From NCBI GenBank assembly GCA_002763895.1, contig NSLH01000013.1:1-64000 (forward strand): a stretch of DNA of 64,000 nt, read 5' to 3'. Position numbers and translations under genes: made by a program. Of the stretch, positions 25,279 to 33,956 are shown one piece after another (positions within the stretch are counted from its first letter, which is position 1; the number at the start of each line of letters is the position of its first letter). The DNA comes from [Chlorobium] sp. 445. GTDB taxonomy: Bacteria > Bacteroidota > Chlorobiia > Chlorobiales > Thermochlorobacteraceae. The notes below the pieces were generated by a model that saw only the letters and a program-made list of their open reading frames with translations, searched no databases and was not told the origin of the DNA.

Positions 25279-26247
25279 ATGCCACACTCACTTCTTATAG
25301 TCGATGATGAACCTAACATCGTACAATCGCTTAGCCTGCTCTTTGATGACCATAAAGTTTATACTGCACACAGCGGCTTTGAAGCCTTAGAGTTTTTCAA
25401 GCGTGGTGAGCCAATTGATATCATCATTAGTGATCAGCGCATGCCCGGGATGTTAGGTGTTGAACTGCTGCGCGAAGTGTGTCGGATCAGTCCAAATACG
25501 GTGCGCATCTTGCTAACAGGCTATTCTGACTTAGATGCAATTATTGAATCCGTTAACGCCGGTGAAATTTTCCGCTACATCAATAAGCCGTGGCAGAGTA
25601 ACAAACTCAAGGAAACGGTCGCGCTCGCAGGTGAATATGCCGAAAGGCTTAAAAGGACGCCCAGACCTGCGCCAAAGACAGCGAGTACATCAGCAGGGCT
25701 ACTAAGTACGCTTGGGGTTAATTTACCGCCTACTGCAGTCAAAGAAAATTTGCTCTTCGTTGATCCAAGACCTGCAAACTTACAAGCCTATCAACAAGTG
25801 CTGGGTGATAAGTACGAGGTCTACACGGCAATAAATGCAGCAGAAGCCTTCAAAATTTTGAAAACAAAGCCGATTTCTGTACTGATTTCCGAAGTTAATC
25901 TACCTGATATCAGCGCAGCAGATTTTCTGGTTGCAGCGGCAATCGAAAAGCCTGATGTAGTAATGATTCTTTTAAGCGACAGCCGTGATGCCAGCATTGC
26001 GATTCGTCTCATCAATGAGGCGCAAGTCTTTCGCTATCTCGTCAAGCCGATGCAGCGAGAGCTGCTCAAATCCACGATCGAGCTTGCCATTTCACGCCAT
26101 CAAACACTGGTAAGCGCACCGCAACTCAACACGCGTGTTGTAGCTAACACACAACTGACAGCACCACTGTCGCAAAGTGATGCACACTCGCTCGAGGAAG
26201 CACTGGCTAAAGTGCGCGAACTGGCTAAAATGCGTAAGACCTACTAG
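25279..26247 (+). CDS. Double-receiver response regulator, second receiver degenerate
   Basis: A 322-residue protein with two receiver domains and no output domain. Domain 1 (about 4-120) is complete: VDDE acidic pocket, phosphoacceptor Asp52 in SDQRMPGM, Thr in LLTGYSD and Lys in INKPW, of the RpfG-like class. Domain 2 (about 155-275) has VDP instead of the double acid, Glu205 in place of the phosphoacceptor Asp (LISEVNLPD), and Ser in LLSDSRD, while keeping the Lys (VKPM). The Glu could mimic a permanently phosphorylated state. A short helical tail ends the protein. No histidine kinase is adjacent. Confidence 0.88.
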   Translation: MPHSLLIVDDEPNIVQSLSLLFDDHKVYTAHSGFEALEFFKRGEPIDIIISDQRMPGMLGVELLREVCRISPNTVRILLTGYSDLDAIIESVNAGEIFRYINKPWQSNKLKETVALAGEYAERLKRTPRPAPKTASTSAGLLSTLGVNLPPTAVKENLLFVDPRPANLQAYQQVLGDKYEVYTAINAAEAFKILKTKPISVLISEVNLPDISAADFLVAAAIEKPDVVMILLSDSRDASIAIRLINEAQVFRYLVKPMQRELLKSTIELAISRHQTLVSAPQLNTRVVANTQLTAPLSQSDAHSLEEALAKVRELAKMRKTY

Positions 26248-26272
26248 GACACAAAGAGCATATCAAATGCAT

Positions 26273-26297
26273 AAAGCCCGAATGGCCTTCGGGCTTT
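26273..26297. terminator. Bidirectional terminator between convergent genes
   Basis: AAAGCCCGAA (26273-26282), loop TGGCC, TTCGGGCTTT (26288-26297): a perfect 10-bp stem with A and T flanks, suited to stop transcription from the double-receiver gene on the plus strand and from xseA on the minus strand. Confidence 0.85.
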
Positions 26298-26333
26298 ACA
26301 ATTTCTACGCTGCACAGGAGTGCGCAAGGGCAG

Positions 26334-27524
26334 TTACAGCAGAACACGAACATGTTTGGTGCCATCGTGAAAATGCAGCATCAGTTCATCACCTGTTTGT
26401 GCTTCAGCCGCAGATCGAATGGCTCGCCCTTCCTTGTAAGCCACAACATATCCACGATGCAAGATTTGCTCATGTCCTAAAGCAGATAAGCGTTTGATTG
26501 CACTGTCAAGCGCTGAAGAAGTGTAATGCATACGCTGTATAATGCCGTGTGCAAGGCGTTCTTGTGCATAGTCAAGGCGCTGCAAGAGCGTATCAAGTTC
26601 GCGCTTTGGACGGTTGAAAGCATAGCTGTTCACAAGAGCGTCAAGATCGATTTTACACTGTTCAACTCTGTTGTATAGCGAGGTGTGCATTGTGCGGGTT
26701 ATGCGCGTGATTTGCTCTAAAATTTGCTCGGCAGGAGGCGCAACAATCTCTGCAGCCATCGATGGCGTGCTGGCGCGCACATCAGCGACATAGTCAGCAA
26801 TGGTGAAATCCGTTTCGTGTCCAACAGCACTTACAATTGGAATCTTGGAGCAAGAGATTTCATATGCAAGCTCTTCACTGTTGAAACACCAGAGATCTTC
26901 AATAGAGCCACCACCGCGTGCCAAAATCAGCACATCAGGGCGCGGTTGCATAGTGTTGAAATAGCGCACGCCTGCAATGAGTTCTTTAGTTGCCTCTTCA
27001 CCTTGCACACGTGCTGGATAAAGAATCAATTTTGCGACAGGATAGCGCCGCTCCAAAATCCTTCTCATATCTTCAATAACCGCCCCAGTCCGTGAAGTGA
27101 TAATGCCAATGCGTTCGGGCAAGTGAGGCAAAGGCTTCTTACGCGCTTCATCAAACAGACCTGCTGTACGCAACTTCTCAAACAATTGTAAAAACTTTTG
27201 TTTTAGATAACCTTCACCGACAGGCTGTGCTGAAAAGCAACTGACTTGATAGCGACCTTGTGGCACATAGACTTGCAATTCACCTTCTACCACAAGCTCA
27301 AGCCCGTCTTTCATCTCAAAGCGCAATTTCTCAGCATAATTGCGCCACATGACAGCGTTGATTTGTGCTGAAGCATCTTTAAGTGTGAAATAAAGATGGC
27401 CTGAAGTCTGTTGCCTGAAGTTCGAGACCTCACCGCGTAACCGTACAAAGCCAATGCCTTGCTCAAGGATTGCTTTGATATGCGCGCTGAGTTCGCTAAC
27501 CGAAAAAATCTGACTGTCAAACAT
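26334..27524 (-). CDS. xseA: Exodeoxyribonuclease VII large subunit
   Basis: A 396-residue XseA. Features in order: an N-terminal OB-fold (SVSELSAHIKAILE, VRLRGEVSNFRQ, HLYFTLKD), the catalytic region with RIGIITSRTGAVIEDM, LILARGGGSIEDLW and VSAVGHETDFTIADYVADVRASTPS, then a coiled-coil part and a C-terminal GYVVAYKEG strand. The enzyme degrades single-stranded DNA to oligonucleotides in repair. I place the start at the ATG at 27524 (MFDSQIFSVSEL); the open frame runs further to 27581 but the extra residues are not family-like. The small subunit XseB is not in the window. Confidence 0.94.
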   Translation of the reverse strand: MFDSQIFSVSELSAHIKAILEQGIGFVRLRGEVSNFRQQTSGHLYFTLKDASAQINAVMWRNYAEKLRFEMKDGLELVVEGELQVYVPQGRYQVSCFSAQPVGEGYLKQKFLQLFEKLRTAGLFDEARKKPLPHLPERIGIITSRTGAVIEDMRRILERRYPVAKLILYPARVQGEEATKELIAGVRYFNTMQPRPDVLILARGGGSIEDLWCFNSEELAYEISCSKIPIVSAVGHETDFTIADYVADVRASTPSMAAEIVAPPAEQILEQITRITRTMHTSLYNRVEQCKIDLDALVNSYAFNRPKRELDTLLQRLDYAQERLAHGIIQRMHYTSSALDSAIKRLSALGHEQILHRGYVVAYKEGRAIRSAAEAQTGDELMLHFHDGTKHVRVLL

Positions 27525-27599
27525 AGCTAATATGAGGTTGTGTGGATAGAGCAATTTGGTTAAGTTAGAATGATAGTACAAGACACTAACTAAAGCAAC

Positions 27600-29213
27600 A
27601 TGTCTTCAACACTAAGCGTTATTGCAAAATCTCTTGCGCCTGTGCTGGGGGTGCCCGAAGCAAAAGTGAGCGAGTGGTTGCAAATCGTAATGTATCGCGT
27701 ATGCGAAGAGCTCTTACTGTCAGGGACAGCTCAGCTCTCAGGCATCGGTGTAGTGCGCAAAGCGCATGTTCCATCACGACCAGTAGAGCGGGAGGATGTC
27801 ATTTTAGTGACGCCGCCACGTTACAGTGTGGAGCTCATGCCCGAATCCGATGACAGCAACGGCGGATTGCTCTACGATGTTGCACTTGAGAGCCTCGGCT
27901 TAGATGATGATCTGGCTGAAAAGTTTAGTGCAGGTTTTGCAACTGCCGTTCGAAAAACACTAGAGTTCAAAAATCGTGTAGAGCTCGAGCCCTTAGGCGT
28001 GATTGTACGGACCGAAAAAAATATAGCGTTAGAGCCATCGGAGTGGCTACTTGATTTGCTCAATAAGCCCTATCAAAATCTTGCGCCAATACCGCTCACG
28101 AAAAAATCCAGCGCTCAAACTCCGCAAAGTAACACATTATCTGCAAAACCTGAACTGAGCCAACAAGAGACTTCAGAGACAGAACATCGTGCAGAAACCG
28201 CAAAGCCAACGCAAGCGACCGCTTCTGCTAACTTAACTGCAGCGCCACCTACGCCGCAGGTTGCCCCAACCGGGTTTAATCCTGCTGACTTTGGTCTGGA
28301 CAATATCCCCGTAGAGAAGCAAGATGAAGAGAAAATTTTTCTGGAGCAGTCGGGTTTTCGGGCGGAGTTAGGCATAAAGCGCAGCAAAACAGAGAAGAGA
28401 AAGACCACATTTCAGCCGCCCATACCGTTGTCATTGGATGAGGTAGAATCCTTAGCAATAGACACACAGAAGGAGCAAGTGCGCAATTTTCTGGAAAATC
28501 AAGATACACCTCCTACTGAGCAAGCAAGTACAAAGACGGCTGCCGAAGCCGCACCACCGCTTAGAGTACCAAAAGAGGGCGTGAGCAAAAGCGCGATTTT
28601 TACACTCATTGGTGTCAGTGTTGCTGTCTTGGTAATCATCACCATGTTTTTCTGGGTGTCGCACAGTCACACGCCAGCTCCAAGTCCGACATCAAGCAGC
28701 ACGATGCCTGTCCCTGCTGCTAAAAGTGAAGCCAAAACATCCGATAGCCAACAAACCTCTGAAAAGGGTGCAACAAGCGCTGATAACACGGCATCATCAA
28801 AACAGAATAATGCCGCAGAAAATCTCATTGCAAAGCCATCGGGGTCTTCAAGTAGTAGTAAGCCCGTATCAGCGCCAACAGTGGAGCAAAAAAGTGTAAG
28901 AACAAATTCAGAACCCCCGGCCTCGGGCGAAAAAAGCAGTCTGCCGCCCGAACTCTCTACGCCTGTTAATGAAGCCAAAGGGGGTTGGGCAATTGTGGTA
29001 GCGTCACGTCCGACAGAAGCTGAAGCGCGGGAAGTTGCTACTATGTATGCGCAGAAAGGATTCAATGTAAGCATCAAGCCGCGCACAGTGAATGGTGAGC
29101 TGCGCTACCGTGTGCGGATTGGACAATTCGCACAGCAAAGTGATGCGCTCAAAGCCATCAAGCAATACTCAGCGCAGTTGCCAAAAGGTGCATTTCTCGA
29201 TAAAGTTCAGTAA
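27600..29213 (+). CDS. HU-CCDC81-like and SPOR domain membrane protein
   Basis: A 537-residue single-pass membrane protein. Residues 1-75 and about 85-145 match the two HU-like modules of CCDC81-type bacterial proteins (LSVIAKSLAPVLGVP; LAEKFSAGFATAVRKTL). A long Ser/Thr/Pro/Ala-rich linker follows, then a membrane helix near 325-350, a second low-complexity periplasmic linker, and a C-terminal SPOR domain (about 460-537: GWAIVVASRPTEAEAREVA, RYRVRIGQFAQQSDAL). SPOR domains bind denuded peptidoglycan at division sites. This architecture is typical of Bacteroidota and Chlorobi and may link the division site to a cytosolic partner. Confidence 0.85.
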   Translation: MSSTLSVIAKSLAPVLGVPEAKVSEWLQIVMYRVCEELLLSGTAQLSGIGVVRKAHVPSRPVEREDVILVTPPRYSVELMPESDDSNGGLLYDVALESLGLDDDLAEKFSAGFATAVRKTLEFKNRVELEPLGVIVRTEKNIALEPSEWLLDLLNKPYQNLAPIPLTKKSSAQTPQSNTLSAKPELSQQETSETEHRAETAKPTQATASANLTAAPPTPQVAPTGFNPADFGLDNIPVEKQDEEKIFLEQSGFRAELGIKRSKTEKRKTTFQPPIPLSLDEVESLAIDTQKEQVRNFLENQDTPPTEQASTKTAAEAAPPLRVPKEGVSKSAIFTLIGVSVAVLVIITMFFWVSHSHTPAPSPTSSSTMPVPAAKSEAKTSDSQQTSEKGATSADNTASSKQNNAAENLIAKPSGSSSSSKPVSAPTVEQKSVRTNSEPPASGEKSSLPPELSTPVNEAKGGWAIVVASRPTEAEAREVATMYAQKGFNVSIKPRTVNGELRYRVRIGQFAQQSDALKAIKQYSAQLPKGAFLDKVQ

Positions 29214-29263
29214 TCAGATTGCGTTCGCTTGAACGTGCAACATTTCAGAAAGGGGAAGTTACT

Positions 29264-30583
29264 ATGAATCCACAAACTCATCGCGCTGAGGTAAGCGACG
29301 AGCAATTCTCGCATCTTTTCAAAGTGCTGCAAGCAGAGCAGCGTCCAGCAGAAAGCAATAGCGATGCAAATAATTTGCATCCTCAAACGATGTGTCCAGC
29401 CTTCGGTGGACTGCGTGTGCTAACGCGCATTGACGGTGCGCAGGTCTGCATGGCAACTGACAAAGGCTGCATGTATGGCTTGACGTTTGTGACGCACTTT
29501 TATGCAGCACGCAAGTCTATTGTCTCCCCAGAAGTGATGTCCACACAGCTTGCCAGCGGCAGTATCATTGATGATTTGCGTGCAACGATTGAAGAGATTG
29601 CTAAAGATCCAACGATTCGCCTGATTCCCGTGGTAAGTTTATGTGTGGCTGAAACAGCTGGCGTAGCTGAAGAACTCTTGCCCAAAAAAGTGGGTCATGC
29701 TGAAGTGGTGCTAGTGCGCCTGCCAGCGTATCTGCTTAAATCGCATCCTGAAGCCAAAGATATTGCATTGGAAGCGGTGCTCAAACGGCTTGCAAAGTCT
29801 TCAAACAAACGCGAGAAATCGATTGTCATTGTCGGTGAAATTTTCCCGCTGGATGCCATGGCTATCGGTGCAGTCTTGCAGCGCATGGGTGTAGAGTCCG
29901 TCATTACGCTGCCTTCACAGCATATCGATGATTTCATTGAAGCAGGAAGCGTAAGCGCAGTAGCTATCTTGCACCCCTTTTATGAACTTACAGAAGAATT
30001 CTTCAAGACGCGTGGCGTACCGATTATTGCAGGTAATCCAGTCGGTGTCAATTCTACATATAAATGGATAAAAGATGTCGGCAAGGCACTCGGCTTAGAT
30101 GAAGCACGTGTTGAACAAGTGGCACAGGAAGAAAAAGCAAAAGTCAAAGCTGCGCTTGAGGCTAATCGACTCAAGGCGACCATTATCGTGGCAGGCTACG
30201 AAGGCAATGAATTTCCGCTTGTGCGTCTCTTGCTGGAAGCTGGAGCCAATGTCCCTTATGCGTCAACATCTATTGCGCGTACTGAACTTGGCGATGATGA
30301 CCACAAGTTACTGACCATGCTCGGCACAGAGTTGCGTTACCGCAAGTACCTTGAAGAAGATCGTCGCGCTGTGCTGCAATACAAGCCCGATTTGGTCGTC
30401 GGGACAACCTCACTTGATAGTTATGTCAAAGAGTTAGGCATACCTGCTGTTTATTATACCAATATTATTTCTTCGCGTCCGATTTACTTTGCACAAGGTG
30501 CAAGCGCTATGCTGCAACTGATGAACGCGCTTGTAGGAAAACGAGACGCATATCAAAAAATAAAAGCATTTTTCGAGGGATAG
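29264..30583 (+). CDS. bchY: Chlorophyllide a reductase subunit BchY
   Basis: A 439-residue nitrogenase-like subunit. The conserved N-terminal block has MCPAFGGLRVLTRIDGAQ and CMATDKGCMYGLTFVTHFY, and VSLCVAETAG, giving the cysteines expected to ligate the [4Fe-4S] cluster shared with BchZ. BchXYZ reduces ring B of chlorophyllide a on the way to bacteriochlorophyll a. The TTG at 29219 opens the frame, but the ATG at 29264 has AGGGGA seven bases upstream and gives the normal length. bchX and bchZ are not in the window, so the subunits are split in this genome. This is the strongest marker that the organism is phototrophic. Confidence 0.92.
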   Translation: MNPQTHRAEVSDEQFSHLFKVLQAEQRPAESNSDANNLHPQTMCPAFGGLRVLTRIDGAQVCMATDKGCMYGLTFVTHFYAARKSIVSPEVMSTQLASGSIIDDLRATIEEIAKDPTIRLIPVVSLCVAETAGVAEELLPKKVGHAEVVLVRLPAYLLKSHPEAKDIALEAVLKRLAKSSNKREKSIVIVGEIFPLDAMAIGAVLQRMGVESVITLPSQHIDDFIEAGSVSAVAILHPFYELTEEFFKTRGVPIIAGNPVGVNSTYKWIKDVGKALGLDEARVEQVAQEEKAKVKAALEANRLKATIIVAGYEGNEFPLVRLLLEAGANVPYASTSIARTELGDDDHKLLTMLGTELRYRKYLEEDRRAVLQYKPDLVVGTTSLDSYVKELGIPAVYYTNIISSRPIYFAQGASAMLQLMNALVGKRDAYQKIKAFFEG

Positions 30584-30665
30584 AATTAATGTGCAAGCGC
30601 GCGCAGGGCAAGAAGAAAAAGAACGCAGCGTTTGGAAATATGTCTCACATGTGAGTGCAGCAAGC

Positions 30666-30986
30666 TCAGCGCAGACTCCACAGAAAAGCTGAAAAGAGCA
30701 GCTCGCTGGCAACAAAGCCTATCAGCATAGTAGAAGAGAAGGGGATATTCATTTTCAAGACGAGTTGATAGACAAAATTTGCAGCAATCAGCATGGCAGA
30801 AGCAAATGTTGCGGCAAAAACCACTGAGCCTTCGCGTGTGGCAGGAATACTTACCTGAAAGCCATCTGTGGCGGCGTGTAGCAAGGCAAGTGCAGAGACA
30901 AAATTAACGAAGGCGGAACACAGCAGCAAATAAGAGAAAACATGCAAAGCTTTCTTCTGAGATGACGGTTGCATTTTTATGGGCAT
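30666..30986 (-). CDS. Small membrane protein with about three TM helices, unrecognised
   Basis: About 106 residues from the ATG at 30986 (the open frame continues to a TTG at 31013). Hydrophobic segments lie around VFSYLLLCSAFVNFVSALAL, VVFAATFASAMLIAANFVYQ and MLIGFVASELLFSAFLW. The spacing resembles small four-helix membrane proteins, but I do not recognise a family. It converges on bchY and diverges from the HD-GYP gene. Confidence 0.6.
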   Translation of the reverse strand: MPIKMQPSSQKKALHVFSYLLLCSAFVNFVSALALLHAATDGFQVSIPATREGSVVFAATFASAMLIAANFVYQLVLKMNIPFSSTMLIGFVASELLFSAFLWSLR

Positions 30987-31103
30987 AATCGAGATCTCAT
31001 GTAATTTCCTCAAATTTGAAAATAAGAAAATTTGTATTTTTAGAGTTTTGCCGGCACGCTAAAAAACCAAGATAGAGCATTTGTATCACTTAAAGGGAAG
31101 ACA

Positions 31104-33195
31104 ATGAGCACAAAGAAGATTTTAATTTTCGACCGAGTAGGGCTCTCGGCAGAGATTACACAAGACGCTCTGAAATCGTTGCAATACGCCTTCGAGTACT
31201 TTTCTCCAAGGCAATCCGAAGAGCATCTCAAAGCGATTGGCACTGCATTCCATATGACGCCCATCTTGCTGCTGGTAGATGTAACTATGCTGCACCGCAT
31301 CAATAAAATTATCCCGCAAAGTCTCTCAAGAATGTTTGCAGTAGCTGTGGTTGGCTTACCAGAAGAGTTTGAAGCGTTCGGTGATTTTAGCACACTGGTG
31401 CACAAGCAACAGCTGATTGACTTTCTGGAAATTCCTGTAAGTCCGTTACGCTTTAAGTTGCTTTTGCAGCGCGTACAGGTGCACTTCCAAGAGCGTGAGC
31501 GCCAAATGCTGCTGCGCCGAGAGCTTTCCGAACAGCGCGAAGAATTAGAAAAACTCAAGGACATTGGGATTGCACTCTCGAGCGAACAAGATATCACGCG
31601 CCTTTTGGAGATGATTCTTTCTATCAGCATGGAAATCTCTGGCGCTGACGCAGGCAGTCTTTACATCGTGGAGGAAAAACCGGGCGTAGAGTTTGACCGC
31701 AACAACTACCTTGCCAATAAGCAGCTACGCTTCAAACTAGCTCAAAATATCAGCCGTGAGGTGCCTTTCAAAGAGTGGGTGATGCCCATTACGCCAAATA
31801 GCATTGTGGGCTATGCTGCTCTGTCACGCGAGCCACTCAACATTCCTGATGTCTATCACTTGCCAGATCGTGTGCCGTACAGTTTCGGCGGTCGAGCATT
31901 TGACCAATCCATCAACTACCGCACAAAGTCGATGCTCACGGTGCCAATGCTTAATCACGACAAAGAAACAATTGGCGTCATTCAACTAATCAACAAAAAC
32001 CAGACTTTCGCATTGTCTTGCCAGACCCGCAAGATGCAGTTAAGCACATTATTCCTTTCACACGCAAAGATGAAACATTCATTTATGCGTTAGCATCACA
32101 GGCGGCAGTGGCGTACGAAAATCGGTTGCTCTACGACAGCATCAGAAATCTGTTCGAAGGTTTCATCAAGCGTCTGTTACTGCCATTGAAGCGCGAGACC
32201 CCACGACCTCGGGTCACTCAGAGCGTGTGGCAATTTTAACCGTTGGTATCGCTGAAGCCGTAGATAGAATTCAGACAGGGATATTCAAAAATGTTAAGTT
32301 CTCACGGCGCGACCTTGAAGAAATTCGTTATGCCTCGCTCCTGCATGACTTCGGCAAAATTGGCGTGCGTGAGCGGGTCCTGGTCAAAGCAAAGAAACTC
32401 TATGACTATGAAATGCACTCTATCAAGGAGCGCTACGCACTAATCAAAAAAGCCATTGAACTCAAATACACAAAACAAAAACTGCTCTATCTCTTGGAGC
32501 GTACACGCAGCGAAGTGGAGCCTGAACTGCGACGATTAGATGCAGAAATGGCAGAAAAAATCGCGGAGCTCGATAGCTTTTTGGAGTTCATCATCAAAGT
32601 CAATGAACCCAGCATTTTGCGTTCAGAAGGGTTTGGCAAATTGCGTGAGATTCAATCCAAAGTCTTTATCTACAGCGAAGATGAAGTCTATCCGTACCTT
32701 TTAGAACATGAAGTGCAGCGACTTTCCATTCCAAAGGGAAGCCTTGATGAACGCGAGCGACGTGAGATTGAATCGCATGTGACGCATACGTTCAACTTCC
32801 TGCGCAACATTCCCTGGACAAACGACTTACGCCGTGTACCTGAAATTGCTTTTGCACATCACGAAAAACTTGATGGGTCAGGCTACCCGCGCCACATCAC
32901 GGCTGAGGCGATTCCCCTGCAAGCCCGCATGATGACGATTTCTGATATCTACGATGCACTCACCGCACAAGACCGCCCCTACAAACCGGCAGTGCCAGCA
33001 GAAAAAGCACTAGACATTCTCCACTATGAGGTCAAAAGCGGTAAAATCGACAAAGACCTCTTCAATGTGTTTGTCGAAGCCAGAATCTTCGAGAAAGTAA
33101 CGCCTCTGAGCGAACCTGTCAGCATAAATCAGAATGGCACAGCATCTGAGAATTGCAGTGCCGAACATCATCATCACGACGGGCATAAGCATTGA
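31104..33195 (+). CDS. GAF / HD-GYP cyclic-di-GMP phosphodiesterase-like protein, two frameshifts
   Basis: Three successive frames (31104-32093, 32018-32239, 32227-33195) form one 697-residue protein if one A is added at 31995-31999 and one near 32168-32169. It starts with a weak receiver-like domain (KILIFDRVGLSAEI, VDVTM), then a coiled coil and a GAF domain (about 155-340, ending TVPMLNHDKETIGVIQLINK), then HD-GYP: ASVTAIEARDPTTSGHSERV in the shifted frame, LLHDFGKIGV and HHEKLDGSGYP. About 150 residues of coiled coil separate the HD and GYP parts. The C-terminus is His-rich (HHHHDGHKH). Domain order indicates c-di-GMP degradation, as written the gene is broken. Confidence 0.85.
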
Positions 33196-33225
33196 GTGCT
33201 TGTCAAAAGCGCAGGTTTGCATCCG

Positions 33226-33783
33226 TTACTTTTTCCATTTGATATTGCAGCCCACAGATGGCTTCTGCTCAATGGATATAGGACGACCTGCTAAAAGATC
33301 ATCAAGTGCAGCGCGCAAGTCCTTACCTGTTACTTCAATTGCATTGCCAGGTCGTGAGTCATCAAACTGACCGCGATAGACTAAGCGAAGAGAGCTATCA
33401 AAGAGAAAAAAGTCAGGGGTGCATGCTGCATCATAAGCGCGCGCTACCTCTTGTGTTTCATCGAACAGATACGGAAACACATATCCTAAACGCTGCGCAA
33501 CTTCCTTCATCTTTTCAGGTGAATCCTCAGGATAAGCTACAATATCGTTGGAGTTAATCGCAATAATCGAGACGCCTTTTGCGACATAGTCTTTTGCAAA
33601 TCGCACAAGCCCACCCTGAATGTGCTGAACATATGGACAATGATTGCAAATGAACATCACAAGCGTAGCTTTGTCAGATTTAAGTTCGGCAAGCGACATC
33701 ATTTTGCCTGACACCACGTCGGGTAGCGTAAAAGGCGGAGCCACTGTACCAAGTGGCAACATGGTTGAATAAGTCAGCGCCAT
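33226..33783 (-). CDS. Thioredoxin-fold redoxin (AhpC/TSA-like)
   Basis: A 185-residue protein from the ATG at 33783 (MALTYSTMLPLG), chosen because the longer frame to 33849 adds unrelated residues. It carries GTVAPPFTLPDVVSG, then VMFICNHCPYVQHI with a C-x-x-C, and AINSNDIVAYPEDSPEKM and YRGQFDDSRPGN. This is the pattern of the thioredoxin-like redoxins with an N-H between the two cysteines, probably a cytosolic thiol reductase or peroxidase-like protein. There is no signal peptide. It converges on the HD-GYP gene. Confidence 0.88.
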   Translation of the reverse strand: MALTYSTMLPLGTVAPPFTLPDVVSGKMMSLAELKSDKATLVMFICNHCPYVQHIQGGLVRFAKDYVAKGVSIIAINSNDIVAYPEDSPEKMKEVAQRLGYVFPYLFDETQEVARAYDAACTPDFFLFDSSLRLVYRGQFDDSRPGNAIEVTGKDLRAALDDLLAGRPISIEQKPSVGCNIKWKK

Positions 33784-33956
33784 AGGTTGAAGTGTGTTAA
33801 AGCAGTTACGAAAAAATGTAAGTCGAGTATTGGGAAAACCGCTGTACAATCTACAGTATTAAGCTCGGCAGAGCATCAAGTTTTGTAGCACAAAAATATG
33901 TGCTTTGACGTGCTTTTGCTAAATTCAAATACCCTGGCTCACAGAATAGTTTAGAG

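Noticed and set aside
32018-32239. Separate small gene in the middle of the HD-GYP locus
   Set aside because: Its sequence continues the GAF domain and leads into HD-GYP once single bases are added, so it is a fragment, not a gene.
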